Below are positions 20,257 to 29,077 of a stretch of DNA of 64,000 bases, in pieces. The position numbers and the translations under genes are program-made. The notes beneath the pieces are model-generated. The model was not told the DNA's origin. It did no database searches and worked only from the letters and a program-made list of their open reading frames with translations. How positions within the stretch are numbered: position 1 is the first letter of the stretch; each line of letters starts with the position of its first letter. Source of the stretch: Cephaloticoccus sp. (GTDB lineage: Bacteria > Verrucomicrobiota > Verrucomicrobiia > Opitutales > Opitutaceae); the NCBI GenBank assembly GCA_030833445.1, contig JAURHD010000003.1:62001-126000 (forward strand), read 5' to 3'.

Positions 20257-21518
20257 CCACCCATCCGCTGCCACAGTTCATAGCCGAACAAACCGGCAAA
20301 CAACAACAGCGCGAGTGTGAGTAATAGATTCAGCATGTGGCCATTTTTCAGTGCGCCCACCCAGTCGCGCCGGTTGTTCATTACCAATAAGACCGAGGCC
20401 AGAAATGGCATGAAAAAGGCCCCGGCGATGGCGTAGAGAATCACGATCGCCAGCGGCTTATGCCACCAAAGTAACAAGAGCGGCGGAAAAGCAAGGTAAG
20501 CCAAAAACCACCGATAGGCTCGGGATTGGAGCAAAGAATCCGAGTCCGCGATAATCACGCCTCGTCGTTTGGCCCAGGCGCTCAGACTATCGGCGAACAG
20601 ATAAGGCACGCCCTGCCAGACTCCCAACAGTGAGGTAAACACCGCGCACCAGAATCCCACGAGAAAGCACCATTTACCAATGGGACCCAGCAGTGCTTCC
20701 AACTGGGCGGCCAGAGCCAATACCAAGGCATTGCCGGAGGCATCAACCGGTTTGGCCGCGGCGGCAATCACCACAACCGCGAGGCCGAAGAATCCCGTCA
20801 ACGCATAGGCCGAGGCGAGGTCCAGCCAAGTCCGCCGATGCATCGCGGTGCCCCGCCATTGTTTCTCCCGAATCCAGTAACCGTAGCAGAGTAACGTCAC
20901 ACTCCCGCCCACGCCGCCCATCAAACCCAATAACAGGGCCGCCGAACCGGATGGAATGGTGGGCCACAAAAGACCACGCAGAAGTTTTCCCGGCTCCTGC
21001 AGCATCATGACTGCACAGACCACGACGGTGACAAACATCACGGCCATGAGTCCCTTCATCAGTTTCTCAAATCGGGCATAGCCCCACCAACGCACCAAGG
21101 CGTAGCCCGCGATCGCGTGCAACGCGCTCCACCAGCCAACGGACACGCCTAACCCGGGAACCAAGGCCGTCGCGGCCACTCCGCAGGCTGCGCCCAAAGC
21201 CGCTGCCACCAGATAACTCCACAAACAAAGGTAACCGAGAAAATAGCCGCCAACCCAGCGCGGTAACCGCGTAAACCAACCTTCAATCAACGACGTGCCG
21301 GTCGCCAGCTGCCAACGGGAAACGCCTTCGTTAAGCACACATTTCAGCAGGGCCCCCATCAGCACGGCCCATAGAACTACCAATCCGTATTTTTGTCCTA
21401 CCACGGCGGCAGCGATCAAATCCCCTGCACCGACTCCGGTGGCTGCGACCACGAAACCCGGACCCAGGCTTTGCCACCAAGCCAAGGCAGAACGTTCGGG
21501 GGTGGTCGGGGAGGACAT
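20253..21518 (-). CDS. Nramp-like divalent metal transporter with divergent motifs
   Basis: From ATG 21518 the protein has 421 residues and about 11 hydrophobic segments, the size and pattern of the Nramp (MntH) family of proton-coupled Mn/Fe transporters. The first segment starts like Nramp (SLGPGFVVAATG) but reads GVGAGDL where the metal-binding DPGN motif is expected, and the sixth-helix region has GGVGGSVTLLCYGYW in place of the MPH motif. Substrate is therefore uncertain; it may be a metal other than manganese, or not a metal. The start is divergent from the sigma factor gene by 138 bases; ATG 21533 is an alternative. Confidence 0.82.
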   Translation of the reverse strand: MSSPTTPERSALAWWQSLGPGFVVAATGVGAGDLIAAAVVGQKYGLVVLWAVLMGALLKCVLNEGVSRWQLATGTSLIEGWFTRLPRWVGGYFLGYLCLWSYLVAAALGAACGVAATALVPGLGVSVGWWSALHAIAGYALVRWWGYARFEKLMKGLMAVMFVTVVVCAVMMLQEPGKLLRGLLWPTIPSGSAALLLGLMGGVGGSVTLLCYGYWIREKQWRGTAMHRRTWLDLASAYALTGFFGLAVVVIAAAAKPVDASGNALVLALAAQLEALLGPIGKWCFLVGFWCAVFTSLLGVWQGVPYLFADSLSAWAKRRGVIIADSDSLLQSRAYRWFLAYLAFPPLLLLWWHKPLAIVILYAIAGAFFMPFLASVLLVMNNRRDWVGALKNGHMLNLLLTLALLLFAGLFGYELWQRMGG

Positions 21519-21621
21519 GCTGCAGGCAACCAATCTCCGCGGATGGGTTCAAGCCATCCGCCACAAAATCAGCTTGGAATCTAATAGTTTGCGGATTGGA
21601 CCGTTGGAATTGATGAACGGC

Positions 21622-21650
21622 GGAACTTTCTCCTCGCCGGTTTATCTCCC
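21622..21650 (+). promoter_or_regulatory. Candidate ECF-type promoter of the sigma factor operon
   Basis: GGAACTT (21622-21628) matches the -35 element of many ECF sigma factors. A 16-base spacer leads to TCTCCC (21645-21650), a weaker match to a -10 element. Transcription would start close to the GTG start codon at 21657, giving an almost leaderless message and suggesting autoregulation. This rests on pattern only. Confidence 0.35.
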
Positions 21651-21656
21651 TATTCA

Positions 21657-22232
21657 GTGACTGCTCCGGAAGCATCCCTCCAGCCCGCCGATTCCGACTT
21701 GATCGAACGCGCCCGCAATCGCGAACAGGCGGCGTTCGGCGTATTGATGCAGCGGCACTACGAGCGCACCTTTCGCCTGGTGTATTCCATCGTGAGGCAC
21801 GAAGCGGATGCACGCGATGTGTGTCAGGAGGTCTGGCTGACGGTCTGGCAACAACTCGCGGATTTCCGGGGCGAGGCACGTTTCACCACCTGGCTCCATA
21901 CCATCACGGTGAGACGCGCCCTCGATCATTTGCGCAAACGTCGCCGCTGGTTCGATCGATTTTTATCTTTCAGTTCCACCGGCGAGCAGGAATTCGCCGC
22001 TCCCGATGTAACGGTCACGGATGTGGCCAAGGGCGATGAGCGCATCGCGCTAACCAGAAAGGCCATCGATTCCCTGCCCGCAAAACATCGGGCTGTGCTT
22101 GCTTTACGGGAGCTGGAGGGCCTTTCCTATGAAGAGATCGCCGCCGCCATGAAAATCCCGGCTGGCACCGTCATGTCACGAATTTATCATGCCCGCCGAT
22201 TACTGGCTAAAAAACTAGGAGCCAAATTATGA
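21657..22232 (+). CDS. ECF-family RNA polymerase sigma factor
   Basis: The 191-residue protein directs RNA polymerase to a special promoter set. It has region 2 (about 25-97, with RHEADARDVCQEVWLTVWQ and FTTWLHTITVRRALDHLRK) and region 4 (about 134-187, with LPAKHRAVLALRELEGLSYE, then EIAAAMKIPAGTVMSRIYHA), joined by a linker without region 3. The start is GTG 21657, with no Shine-Dalgarno site. It overlaps the next gene by four bases (ATGA). A zinc-finger anti-sigma gene lies 1 kb downstream, separated by two secreted proteins, and is its likely regulator. Confidence 0.92.
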   Translation: MTAPEASLQPADSDLIERARNREQAAFGVLMQRHYERTFRLVYSIVRHEADARDVCQEVWLTVWQQLADFRGEARFTTWLHTITVRRALDHLRKRRRWFDRFLSFSSTGEQEFAAPDVTVTDVAKGDERIALTRKAIDSLPAKHRAVLALRELEGLSYEEIAAAMKIPAGTVMSRIYHARRLLAKKLGAKL

Positions 22233-22675
22233 AAACCATCCGCATCTTGCTGCCCTTGTTGCTTTGCACATTCGGATTTGCCGCCCACGCCCAGGCGGCC
22301 GAACAAACCTCCGTGCAGGCCATCCTCATCACGGCGTCCAACGAGCCTGGTCGCAGTGATCCACGCTTGGCCAGCTATGAACCCACCCTGCGTCGCATAT
22401 TGCGTTTCACCAGCTACCGTTATGTGGGAGGCGGATCGACCACTTTGGCCATCCCATCCGACGGCTCGATTTCCCTCGGCAACGGCCAGCAATTGCAATT
22501 AAGCGCCGAGGCCTCCCAAGGCCGTGGAGTCCGCATACGCGTGGAATGGAAGCAGGGTCGCCGCACCTTGATGGAAACCGGTCTCTCGTTGAGTCCCGGA
22601 GTGCCGGCCGTGTTGGGCGGGCCCGGCACCGGCAATGGCGACGAGGTTTATGCCGTGATTCTGGTCGGGCGCTGA
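22229..22675 (+). CDS. Exported protein of unknown function in the sigma factor operon
   Basis: The 148-residue protein has a signal peptide (about 1-23, with AHAQA as a good signal peptidase I site). The mature part has two beta-rich blocks: SVQAILITASNEPG and, at the end, the glycine-rich GGPGTGNGDEVYAVILVGR. No known motif is seen. It starts inside the stop codon of the ECF sigma gene (ATGA), so translation is coupled to it. That position suggests it is a target or co-regulator of the same response. Confidence 0.75.
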   Translation: MKTIRILLPLLLCTFGFAAHAQAAEQTSVQAILITASNEPGRSDPRLASYEPTLRRILRFTSYRYVGGGSTTLAIPSDGSISLGNGQQLQLSAEASQGRGVRIRVEWKQGRRTLMETGLSLSPGVPAVLGGPGTGNGDEVYAVILVGR

Positions 22676-22760
22676 CCCTTCTCAAAATTCGTTTAACTTT
22701 TTTGAATAATGGCGAAGTGGGCTACGTCCCAGTGAGTGAACCCTTAACCAGGACGAAAAT

Positions 22761-23225
22761 ATGAAAACACTCGCTACTGTCTCGTTACTCGCAGCTTCGG
22801 CCCTAATCCTAGCCCCGAAGCCCGCCGCCGCCGGCGACCGGGAAATCGCGGCCATCGGTGGTTTTATCGGCGGATTGATCGTCGGCTCCAATCTCAACCA
22901 CAACCAGCCCTATTGCCCCCCGGTGGTCTCGGATCCAACCCGCGGTCCCGTGGTGGTCTATGGTTCCGGCGGCTATTGGCAGACCAGTTGCGTGCAGGTC
23001 TGGATCTCTCCGACTTGGACGGTGGTTTACGATAACTATCGCCGCCCTGTCCGTCGTTTCGTGCCCGGCCACTATGAATCCCGCAACAACCGCGTCTGGG
23101 TCGCCAGCAATCGCAATTTCCACAATAATGACCGGCATGATCGTCACGACGACCATAACCGCCACTCATCCCGCAATGATGACCGGCGGGACCGGCGTCG
23201 GGATGACCGTCGCGACCGTCATTAA
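22761..23225 (+). CDS. Exported protein with a His/Asp/Arg/Asn-rich tail
   Basis: The 154-residue product has a signal peptide (about 1-24, cleavage near PAAAG), a Gly-rich hydrophobic helix (AAIGGFIGGLIVG), a short WxxWxV/Tyr-rich block with Cys52 and Cys77, and a 38-residue tail (117-154) made almost only of N, H, D, R and S, with DRHDRHDDHNRH-type repeats. The middle (VYDNYRRPVRRFVPGHYES) resembles YXWXGXW-type envelope proteins only vaguely. The tail could bind metal or polyanions. It lies between an ECF sigma factor and its anti-sigma factor and near a transporter of the Nramp fold, which makes a metal or envelope-stress role possible. Confidence 0.75.
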   Translation: MKTLATVSLLAASALILAPKPAAAGDREIAAIGGFIGGLIVGSNLNHNQPYCPPVVSDPTRGPVVVYGSGGYWQTSCVQVWISPTWTVVYDNYRRPVRRFVPGHYESRNNRVWVASNRNFHNNDRHDRHDDHNRHSSRNDDRRDRRRDDRRDRH

Positions 23226-23244
23226 TCAGGCATTAAAGTAGCCC

Positions 23245-23748
23245 ATGAACTGCCCGACCTGCGAATCCCTGTTGCTCCGAGATCAGGACGGCGCGTTGAC
23301 CGACCAAGAACGCGCCGCCCTCCCGGCGCACCTTTCGCAGTGCCCGGCTTGCCGCGATTTCGCTCAACAGTTGCCGAAACTCTCGTCGGCGATTCGCGCC
23401 GAGTCGGATGCAATCAGAGTGCCGGATGCAGCCGCCGAGTGGGCGCAACTGCAGACGCGGATAAATGCATCCACCCCACGCGTCGCAATCATACGACGCA
23501 TCCCCTCCCGCGTGTGGTGGTTGGGTGCACCGCTCGCCGCTGCGGCCGCCCTCGCTCTCATCTTTGTCACGCCTAGCCAGACAACGACGGCGACAAACGA
23601 CTTGGAAGCTCGCTCCGACAGCGGGATCACCCACGTCGACTACGTCGAGAGCGGCGACCCGAATGCCTCGACGATGGTCTATGTCGATCAGGAAAGCGGC
23701 TGGCTGGTGGTCTGGACCTCCAATAGCCGGGCAATTACCAACGGCTGA
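23245..23748 (+). CDS. Zinc-finger anti-sigma factor
   Basis: The 167-residue protein starts with an anti-sigma zinc-binding (zf-HC2) domain: Cys3 and Cys6, then His29, Cys33 and Cys36 in AHLSQCPACRDF. A transmembrane helix lies at about 90-109, leaving an outer tail of about 58 residues with DVESGDP-like acidic character and a VYVDQESGWLVVWTSN end. It would hold the ECF sigma factor at the membrane until a signal releases it. It follows the His-tailed protein by 19 bases and ends 6 bases before the convergent rhlE stop. Confidence 0.87.
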   Translation: MNCPTCESLLLRDQDGALTDQERAALPAHLSQCPACRDFAQQLPKLSSAIRAESDAIRVPDAAAEWAQLQTRINASTPRVAIIRRIPSRVWWLGAPLAAAAALALIFVTPSQTTTATNDLEARSDSGITHVDYVESGDPNASTMVYVDQESGWLVVWTSNSRAITNG

Positions 23749-23754
23749 TTCCGC

Positions 23755-25032
23755 TTAAATGCGATGCCAGCGGTAGCTGGATTTGGGTGAACCCAGCGGT
23801 TTGATTTCTTCATTCACCCGTCCTGCCGCTGCATCCCGCAGTTTGTCCTTTTTGCTTTTGCGTTTCCCCTTGATGCCGCCGGTTGCTGGTGAATCCGGGA
23901 CGGTAGTCTCGATAGGTTCAAAGCCCGGAATCTGCTCCCGCGGAATTTCCCGGCTATGACGTTTTTCAATCAATCGAAAATGAGCGTGGGTGGACGCGCT
24001 GATAAAACTGACAGCGACACCTGTCTCACCGGCCCGACCAGTGCGACCGATCCGATGGGTATATTCCGTTGCCGCTCGCGGCAGGTCATAGTTTACCACA
24101 AATGGCAGCTGCACGATGTCCAGTCCACGAGCAGCAAGATCTGTGGCGACCAGCACTTGTAATTTGGATGCCTTAAAATCCGCCAAAACTTGGCTGCGGG
24201 CACCTTGACTGAGCTCGCCGTGCAGAGCGCCGGCGAGAATTCCCGCGCGACGCAATTTCTCCGCCACATGCTCCGTCGCATACTTGGTGGCGACAAACAC
24301 CAACACTCGCGACCACGCGTCGGTCTGAATCAAGTGTCGCAGCAATTGGGTGCGCTGCGGGGCATCCACCTCAATGGCGCGTTCCAAAATATTCGGCGCC
24401 GTTTTCCTGGCTGGAGTAACTTCAACCCGCACCGGAGCGCGCAATAGTTTTCCGGCCAGTGCACTTACGTCTGGTGGAAACGTCGCGGAGAATAGCATGC
24501 TTTGGCGATCATCGGGTAATAAGGCAACTATGCGGCCGAGTTCATCTGAGAAACCCAAATCGAGCAGTCGATCAGCTTCGTCCAGGACCAAGGTGGAAAT
24601 TGCAGACAACTTCAGGGCGTTGTGATCCACCAAATCCAGCAAACGACCAGGGGTCGCGATTACGATATCGGCCCCGCCACGCAGCGCCATCATCTGGGGG
24701 TTGATCGAGACACCGCCTACTGCGGTCACAATCTTGGCATGATTCGGCAAGTAACGACCATAATTGCGCACAGACTCGGCTATTTGGGCCGCCAGTTCCC
24801 GGGTAGGCACCAAGATCAAGGCGGTGCCGCCGGCTGAATTCTGGAGTCGCTGCAATAACGGAAGCACAAATGCCGCCGTCTTGCCCGAGCCGGTTTGCGC
24901 CTGCGCCCAGATATCACGACCCCCTATGGCGGAAGGAATAACCGCGGTCTGGACTTCGGTGGGCTCAGCATAGTCCCGCTCGGCCAAAGCGCGCAGCAAA
25001 TGGGACGAAAGACCCAGTTCAGAAAACGACAT
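23755..25032 (-). CDS. rhlE: DEAD-box RNA helicase (RhlE-like)
   Basis: The 425-residue protein unwinds RNA with ATP, probably in ribosome assembly or RNA decay. All helicase motifs are present: the Q motif around EPTEVQTAVIP, motif I AQTGSGKT, PTRELA, TPGRLLDL, DEAD as VLDEADRLLDLGF, SAT as LFSATFP, and HRIGRTGRAG. The C-terminal 55 residues are Lys/Arg-rich and variable, as in RhlE. It is the last of four minus-strand genes (menB, cvfB, S4 protein, rhlE), 64 bases after the S4 gene. Confidence 0.93.
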   Translation of the reverse strand: MSFSELGLSSHLLRALAERDYAEPTEVQTAVIPSAIGGRDIWAQAQTGSGKTAAFVLPLLQRLQNSAGGTALILVPTRELAAQIAESVRNYGRYLPNHAKIVTAVGGVSINPQMMALRGGADIVIATPGRLLDLVDHNALKLSAISTLVLDEADRLLDLGFSDELGRIVALLPDDRQSMLFSATFPPDVSALAGKLLRAPVRVEVTPARKTAPNILERAIEVDAPQRTQLLRHLIQTDAWSRVLVFVATKYATEHVAEKLRRAGILAGALHGELSQGARSQVLADFKASKLQVLVATDLAARGLDIVQLPFVVNYDLPRAATEYTHRIGRTGRAGETGVAVSFISASTHAHFRLIEKRHSREIPREQIPGFEPIETTVPDSPATGGIKGKRKSKKDKLRDAAAGRVNEEIKPLGSPKSSYRWHRI

Positions 25033-25096
25033 GGTCAGTCGATGACGGGGAATCGCATCAAAGGAAACTCAATTCACCTGATCTAAAAACGGAAAC

Positions 25097-25336
25097 TCAC
25101 TCCGCCAATTTCACCACCAGCGTTTCTCCGTTATAACTTACACGATCACCTGCCATCACCTTTTTGCGCTTTTGAGTTTCCGTTACACCGTTTAGTTCAA
25201 CCAAACCGCCGGTGATTAATTGCTTGGCGATTCCGCCACTTTCCGTGAGTCCTCCGAACTTCAGCAATTGGCAGAGCTCGATTGGATCAGCTTTGATCAT
25301 AACTACCCGGTCCGGTTTGGGTGCAGAATCAGTCAC
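25097..25336 (-). CDS. Small S4-domain RNA-binding protein (YbcJ-like)
   Basis: The 79-residue protein is a single S4 domain: IELCQLLKFGGLTESGGIAK, then QLITGGLVELNGVTETQKRKKV and AGDRVSYNGETLVV. Small free-standing S4 proteins of the YbcJ/YlmH-like group bind structured RNA and are linked to ribosome assembly or stalled-ribosome rescue. The gene starts 5 bases after the cvfB-like stop, consistent with an RNA-related operon together with rhlE. Confidence 0.85.
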   Translation of the reverse strand: MTDSAPKPDRVVMIKADPIELCQLLKFGGLTESGGIAKQLITGGLVELNGVTETQKRKKVMAGDRVSYNGETLVVKLAE

Positions 25337-25341
25337 ATGCT

Positions 25342-26190
25342 TTATTTTTTGGCTGCGGCGACCAGTCGAATCTCGTGCGGCGAAATCATGATGCGCCGGG
25401 ACTTGAACAAGCTACCGATCGCCTGCTTGAAGGCCTTTTTGCTCATGCCGAAGGTCTCGCGAATTTCCTCCGGTGAACTGCCATCGTGAAACGGCAGCCG
25501 ACCTCCGGCATTATCCAATACTTTCAATACGGTTTCTTGATTGGCGGGGATGCGCTGATGACCTGCGGGATCCAGTCCGAGATCGATCTTACCATCAGGG
25601 CGAACCGCTCGAATGTAGCCGGTCAAACGCTGACCCATTTTGAGTGGCGCAGCCAATTCGCTGCCGTAAAGCAAACCATTGTGGGCGTTGTCCACGATCG
25701 CATTGTAACCAAGCGGAGTCGGGCCCGTGACCAAAAGCTTGACGGCTTGACCCTCGGCGTAGGTCGGCGGGGTCAGATTTAGGTGCCGGCTGATTCGCGC
25801 TGAGGCGATGATCCGGTCGGTCTTGGTATCAAGCAGCACGCAAACAATCACCCAGTAACCGGGCAACAGGCCGTCTTTTTGCTCCCGGATGGGCAGCAAC
25901 AAATCCTTGCTCAAGCCCCAGTCGAGAAAGATACCGACGCGTGGATTGACACTGACCACGCGGAGTGAGGCGAACTCCCCCACCATCGCAAACGGACGTT
26001 CGGTCGTGGCGACGAGTCGATCCTCCGAATCGCGATGGACGAACACGTCGAGGATTTCACCCGGCCGGGAGCCGCGCTGGATATAGCGGCCCGGCAGCAG
26101 GATTTCACCGTGCTCCCCGCCATCGAGGTAATAGCCCGAATCGTTCTCAAATAAAATAGTGAGGCGATTGCGTTGGCCGATCAGCGCCAT
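25342..26190 (-). CDS. cvfB: CvfB-family S1 RNA-binding protein
   Basis: The 282-residue protein has the CvfB layout: several S1/OB-like domains (with GEFASLRVVSVNPRVGIFLD, then WGLSKDLLLP as an S1 core and MGQRLTGYIRAVRPDGKIDL as another) and a C-terminal winged helix (SSPEEIRETFGMSKKAFKQA). CvfB-type proteins bind RNA and affect virulence or metabolism in Firmicutes; a role here is unknown. The start codon has a clear ribosome-binding site (GGAGG, 7-base spacer), rare in this window. It lies 46 bases after menB and 5 bases before the S4 gene. Confidence 0.88.
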   Translation of the reverse strand: MALIGQRNRLTILFENDSGYYLDGGEHGEILLPGRYIQRGSRPGEILDVFVHRDSEDRLVATTERPFAMVGEFASLRVVSVNPRVGIFLDWGLSKDLLLPIREQKDGLLPGYWVIVCVLLDTKTDRIIASARISRHLNLTPPTYAEGQAVKLLVTGPTPLGYNAIVDNAHNGLLYGSELAAPLKMGQRLTGYIRAVRPDGKIDLGLDPAGHQRIPANQETVLKVLDNAGGRLPFHDGSSPEEIRETFGMSKKAFKQAIGSLFKSRRIMISPHEIRLVAAAKK

Positions 26191-26197
26191 GAGGAAA

Positions 26198-26202
26198 CCT
26201 CC
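26198..26202 (-). promoter_or_regulatory. Shine-Dalgarno site of cvfB
   Basis: On the minus strand GGAGG is followed by seven bases and then ATG (26190). It fixes the cvfB start and stands out, because most genes here have no such site. Confidence 0.7.
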
Positions 26203-26236
26203 ACGAGATGCGAGGTCTCAATCGCGGGTAATGGGC

Positions 26237-27070
26237 TCATGGCAACCAAGGGAATTTGCCGGCGTCGGGTTTGCGCTTTTCGCGTTGGGCCGAATGAAAC
26301 TCCTTCGCCTCGTCGCTCATGTAATAGAGCATGGTGGCATTGCCCGCCAGTTCCTGAATGCCGGCTTGGCCATCCACATCCGCGTTGAACGCACTCTTGA
26401 GGCAACGGATCGCGAGCGGGCTGTTTTGCATGATCTCACGGGCCCATTTGACGCCTTCGTCCTCTAAATCAGCCACCGGAACCACTGTGTTAACCAAGCC
26501 CATGTCCAGTGCCTGCTGGGCGCTATACTGCCGGCAGAGATACCAAATTTCCCGGGCCTTTTTCTGGCCAACGATCCGCGCGAGATAACTGGAGCCAAAC
26601 CCACCATCAAAGCTGCCCATCTTGGGGCCGACCTGGCCGAAAATACCATTATCCGCCGCGATCGTCAGATCACACACCAGATGCAGCACATGACCGCCGC
26701 CGATCGCATAACCGGCCACCAAGGCAATCACGACCTTCGGCATGGAACGGATGAGCTTCTGCAAATCCAACACGTTCAACCTCGGCACCCCGTCACCGCC
26801 GATGTAGCCGGCATGGCCGCGCACGCTCTGGTCGCCGCCGGCGCAAAAGGCATATTTGCCGTCGGTATGTGGCCCCGCACCGGTCAGGAGCACCACGCCG
26901 ATTGATGGATCCTCGCGGGAGTCGGTAAAGGCCTCGAACATCTGCGAAATCGTCTCCGGACGAAATGCATTACGCTTCTCGGGACGGTTGATAGTGATCT
27001 TCGCGACCCCGTCAGCCTTGTGATAAAGGATGTCGGAGTAGTCTTTGACTTGGGTCCACGCGGTCGGCAT
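26237..27070 (-). CDS. menB: 1,4-dihydroxy-2-naphthoyl-CoA synthase (MenB)
   Basis: MenB closes the naphthoate ring of o-succinylbenzoyl-CoA in menaquinone synthesis. The open frame reaches 27280, but ATG 27070 gives 277 residues and an N-terminus ([20 protein letters not shown]) that matches the family; the longer start would add 70 unrelated residues. Crotonase-fold features are [22 protein letters not shown] (oxyanion hole), [19 protein letters not shown], and [19 protein letters not shown], which distinguishes MenB from ordinary enoyl-CoA hydratases. The menF and menD genes are nearby. It is divergent from kup. Confidence 0.95.
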   Translation of the reverse strand: MPTAWTQVKDYSDILYHKADGVAKITINRPEKRNAFRPETISQMFEAFTDSREDPSIGVVLLTGAGPHTDGKYAFCAGGDQSVRGHAGYIGGDGVPRLNVLDLQKLIRSMPKVVIALVAGYAIGGGHVLHLVCDLTIAADNGIFGQVGPKMGSFDGGFGSSYLARIVGQKKAREIWYLCRQYSAQQALDMGLVNTVVPVADLEDEGVKWAREIMQNSPLAIRCLKSAFNADVDGQAGIQELAGNATMLYYMSDEAKEFHSAQREKRKPDAGKFPWLP

Positions 27071-27165
27071 GGCCGCAGCGCAGCGCGAATTCCGACGCTT
27101 CGCAACCATTTTGCTGCAAAGGTGTTTCGCATTAATTTGGAAAACTGCTTGGAGCCGGTAGTTCC

Positions 27166-29073
27166 ATGCACAAGCTAGCGGCCATGGATTCTCACGGAAC
27201 CAATACGGGAAAATTAGCCAAGGCCGGTCTGGCGCTGGGAGCACTCGGCGTGGTTTTTGGTGATATCGGCACCAGTCCACTCTATGCGCTGCGTGAATCC
27301 ATCGCCTATTTGTCGATCGAGGACCGCATGACGGGTGTGCTGGGCATCCTGTCCCTTATTTTCTGGTCTCTGCTCTTGGTTGTAAGTTGGAAATACCTAA
27401 CCTTTGTGACCCGGGCTGATAACAATGGTGAAGGCGGCATCTTTGCCTTGTTCGCCAAGGCCAAACTGGACCGGATCTTCACCGGAAAAAGCGGGATCGG
27501 AGTCACCACCGTGTTGTTTCTCTTTGGTGCCTGTATGTTGATCGGCGAAGGGGTGATCACTCCGGCCATCTCCGTGCTTTCCGCCGCGGAAGGACTCACC
27601 TTGATCGCGCCCGGCACCGAACATTGGATCATCCCTTCAACCTGCGTGGTATTGGCGGGCATCTTCTGGTTTCAGAGCCAAGGCAGTCAGACCATCGGGC
27701 GTATCTATGGTCCGATCATGCTGGTCTGGTTCGTCTCCTTGGGTCTGCTCGGGCTGTGGCAAGTATTGCAGACGCCCATCGTGTTGCAGGCTCTGAATCC
27801 TTGGTATGGCTGGGTGCTGCTGCGTGACCATCCGTTGCAAATCACCGCGCTGTTGGGCTCCATTGTCCTTGCCATCACGGGTGTCGAAGCGATCTACGCC
27901 GACATGGGCCACTTCGGTCGCAAGGGTATCATGCTGGCTTGGTATGGGGTCGCCCTGCCTGGCCTGGCCCTGAATTACTTTGGTCAGGGGGCCTACGTGC
28001 TGGCCCATGGCGGGAAGGTGGAAAATCCGTTTCTGGCGATTGCTCCCGGCGACACGATCCGGCTGGGCTTGATGATACTTTCGGTCTTGGCGACCATCAT
28101 TGCGAGTCAGGCATTGATATCGGGCACCTTCTCCCTGATTCGCTCGTCCATCCAACTTGGATTCTTCCCGCGTTTGAAGATCCTGCACACCAATGCCGAT
28201 CAGCAGGGACAAATCTACATCCCGTTGGTCAACGTCGGACTCGCCATCGGTTCGATCACCATCGTGCTGCTCTTCAAAAGCAGTTCCGCCCTCGCCTCCG
28301 CCTACGGTATTGCGGTCACGAGCGCGATGACGGTCACCACCTTTGCCTTCTATCTGGTGGCCCGACGGGCATGGAAATGGCCAATCTGGAAAGCAGGTGC
28401 ACTCTGCGGCATGTTTGCCTTCGTTGATCTGGGATACCTTTACGGCAACCTGCACAAGCTCGTCGATGGCGGCTGGCTGCCCTTGGCCATTGGCGCGGTG
28501 TTGCTCGCGACCATGCACACCTGGAAGTCGGGCAAGAACCAAATCTACAAGCGGGTTTATGCCAACGAAATCACCGAGGACGAGCTCTGTAATATCGCCT
28601 CGAGCAAACATATCATGCGCGTGCGTGGCACCGCGGTTTTCATGGCCGGCAACCCGGGTGGCACTCCCCTTGTCCTGCTGCATCACGTCAAGGCCAACAA
28701 GGTGCTGCACGAGACGATTGTGCTGCTGAGTGTGATTACCGACGAGGTTCCTTACGTCTACGCCAAGGAACGCCTGGAGGTCCGGGAGATTGGCGAGGGC
28801 ATCTGGCGAGCCGTGGCCCGCTACGGTTACATGGAATCGCCTGATGTATCCGCCCTGATTGAGCAAATCCGTGAACAGGGCGTGCCGCTGAAGGCATCGG
28901 AAGCCACGTATTACTTTAATCGCGAAATGATCATCACCGGCGGCGAAGCCAAGATGTGGGACTGGCAAAAACACTATTACGGCTTCCTCAGTCGCAACGC
29001 GCGCCAAGCTCGTGATTACTACCAGTTGCCCCCGATGCAGATCATCGAAGTCGGACTCCCCATCCAACTTTAA
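27166..29073 (+). CDS. kup: Low-affinity potassium uptake protein Kup
   Basis: Kup imports K+ together with protons. The 635-residue length is typical. The first transmembrane segment holds the strongly conserved [18 protein letters not shown] block; about 12 hydrophobic helices follow, with [15 protein letters not shown] after the second. The last 170 residues form the cytoplasmic domain. ATG 27166 and ATG 27184 are both possible starts and neither has a ribosome-binding site. The stop lies 4 bases from the convergent menD stop. Confidence 0.95.
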   Translation: MHKLAAMDSHGTNTGKLAKAGLALGALGVVFGDIGTSPLYALRESIAYLSIEDRMTGVLGILSLIFWSLLLVVSWKYLTFVTRADNNGEGGIFALFAKAKLDRIFTGKSGIGVTTVLFLFGACMLIGEGVITPAISVLSAAEGLTLIAPGTEHWIIPSTCVVLAGIFWFQSQGSQTIGRIYGPIMLVWFVSLGLLGLWQVLQTPIVLQALNPWYGWVLLRDHPLQITALLGSIVLAITGVEAIYADMGHFGRKGIMLAWYGVALPGLALNYFGQGAYVLAHGGKVENPFLAIAPGDTIRLGLMILSVLATIIASQALISGTFSLIRSSIQLGFFPRLKILHTNADQQGQIYIPLVNVGLAIGSITIVLLFKSSSALASAYGIAVTSAMTVTTFAFYLVARRAWKWPIWKAGALCGMFAFVDLGYLYGNLHKLVDGGWLPLAIGAVLLATMHTWKSGKNQIYKRVYANEITEDELCNIASSKHIMRVRGTAVFMAGNPGGTPLVLLHHVKANKVLHETIVLLSVITDEVPYVYAKERLEVREIGEGIWRAVARYGYMESPDVSALIEQIREQGVPLKASEATYYFNREMIITGGEAKMWDWQKHYYGFLSRNARQARDYYQLPPMQIIEVGLPIQL

Positions 29074-29077
29074 ACAT

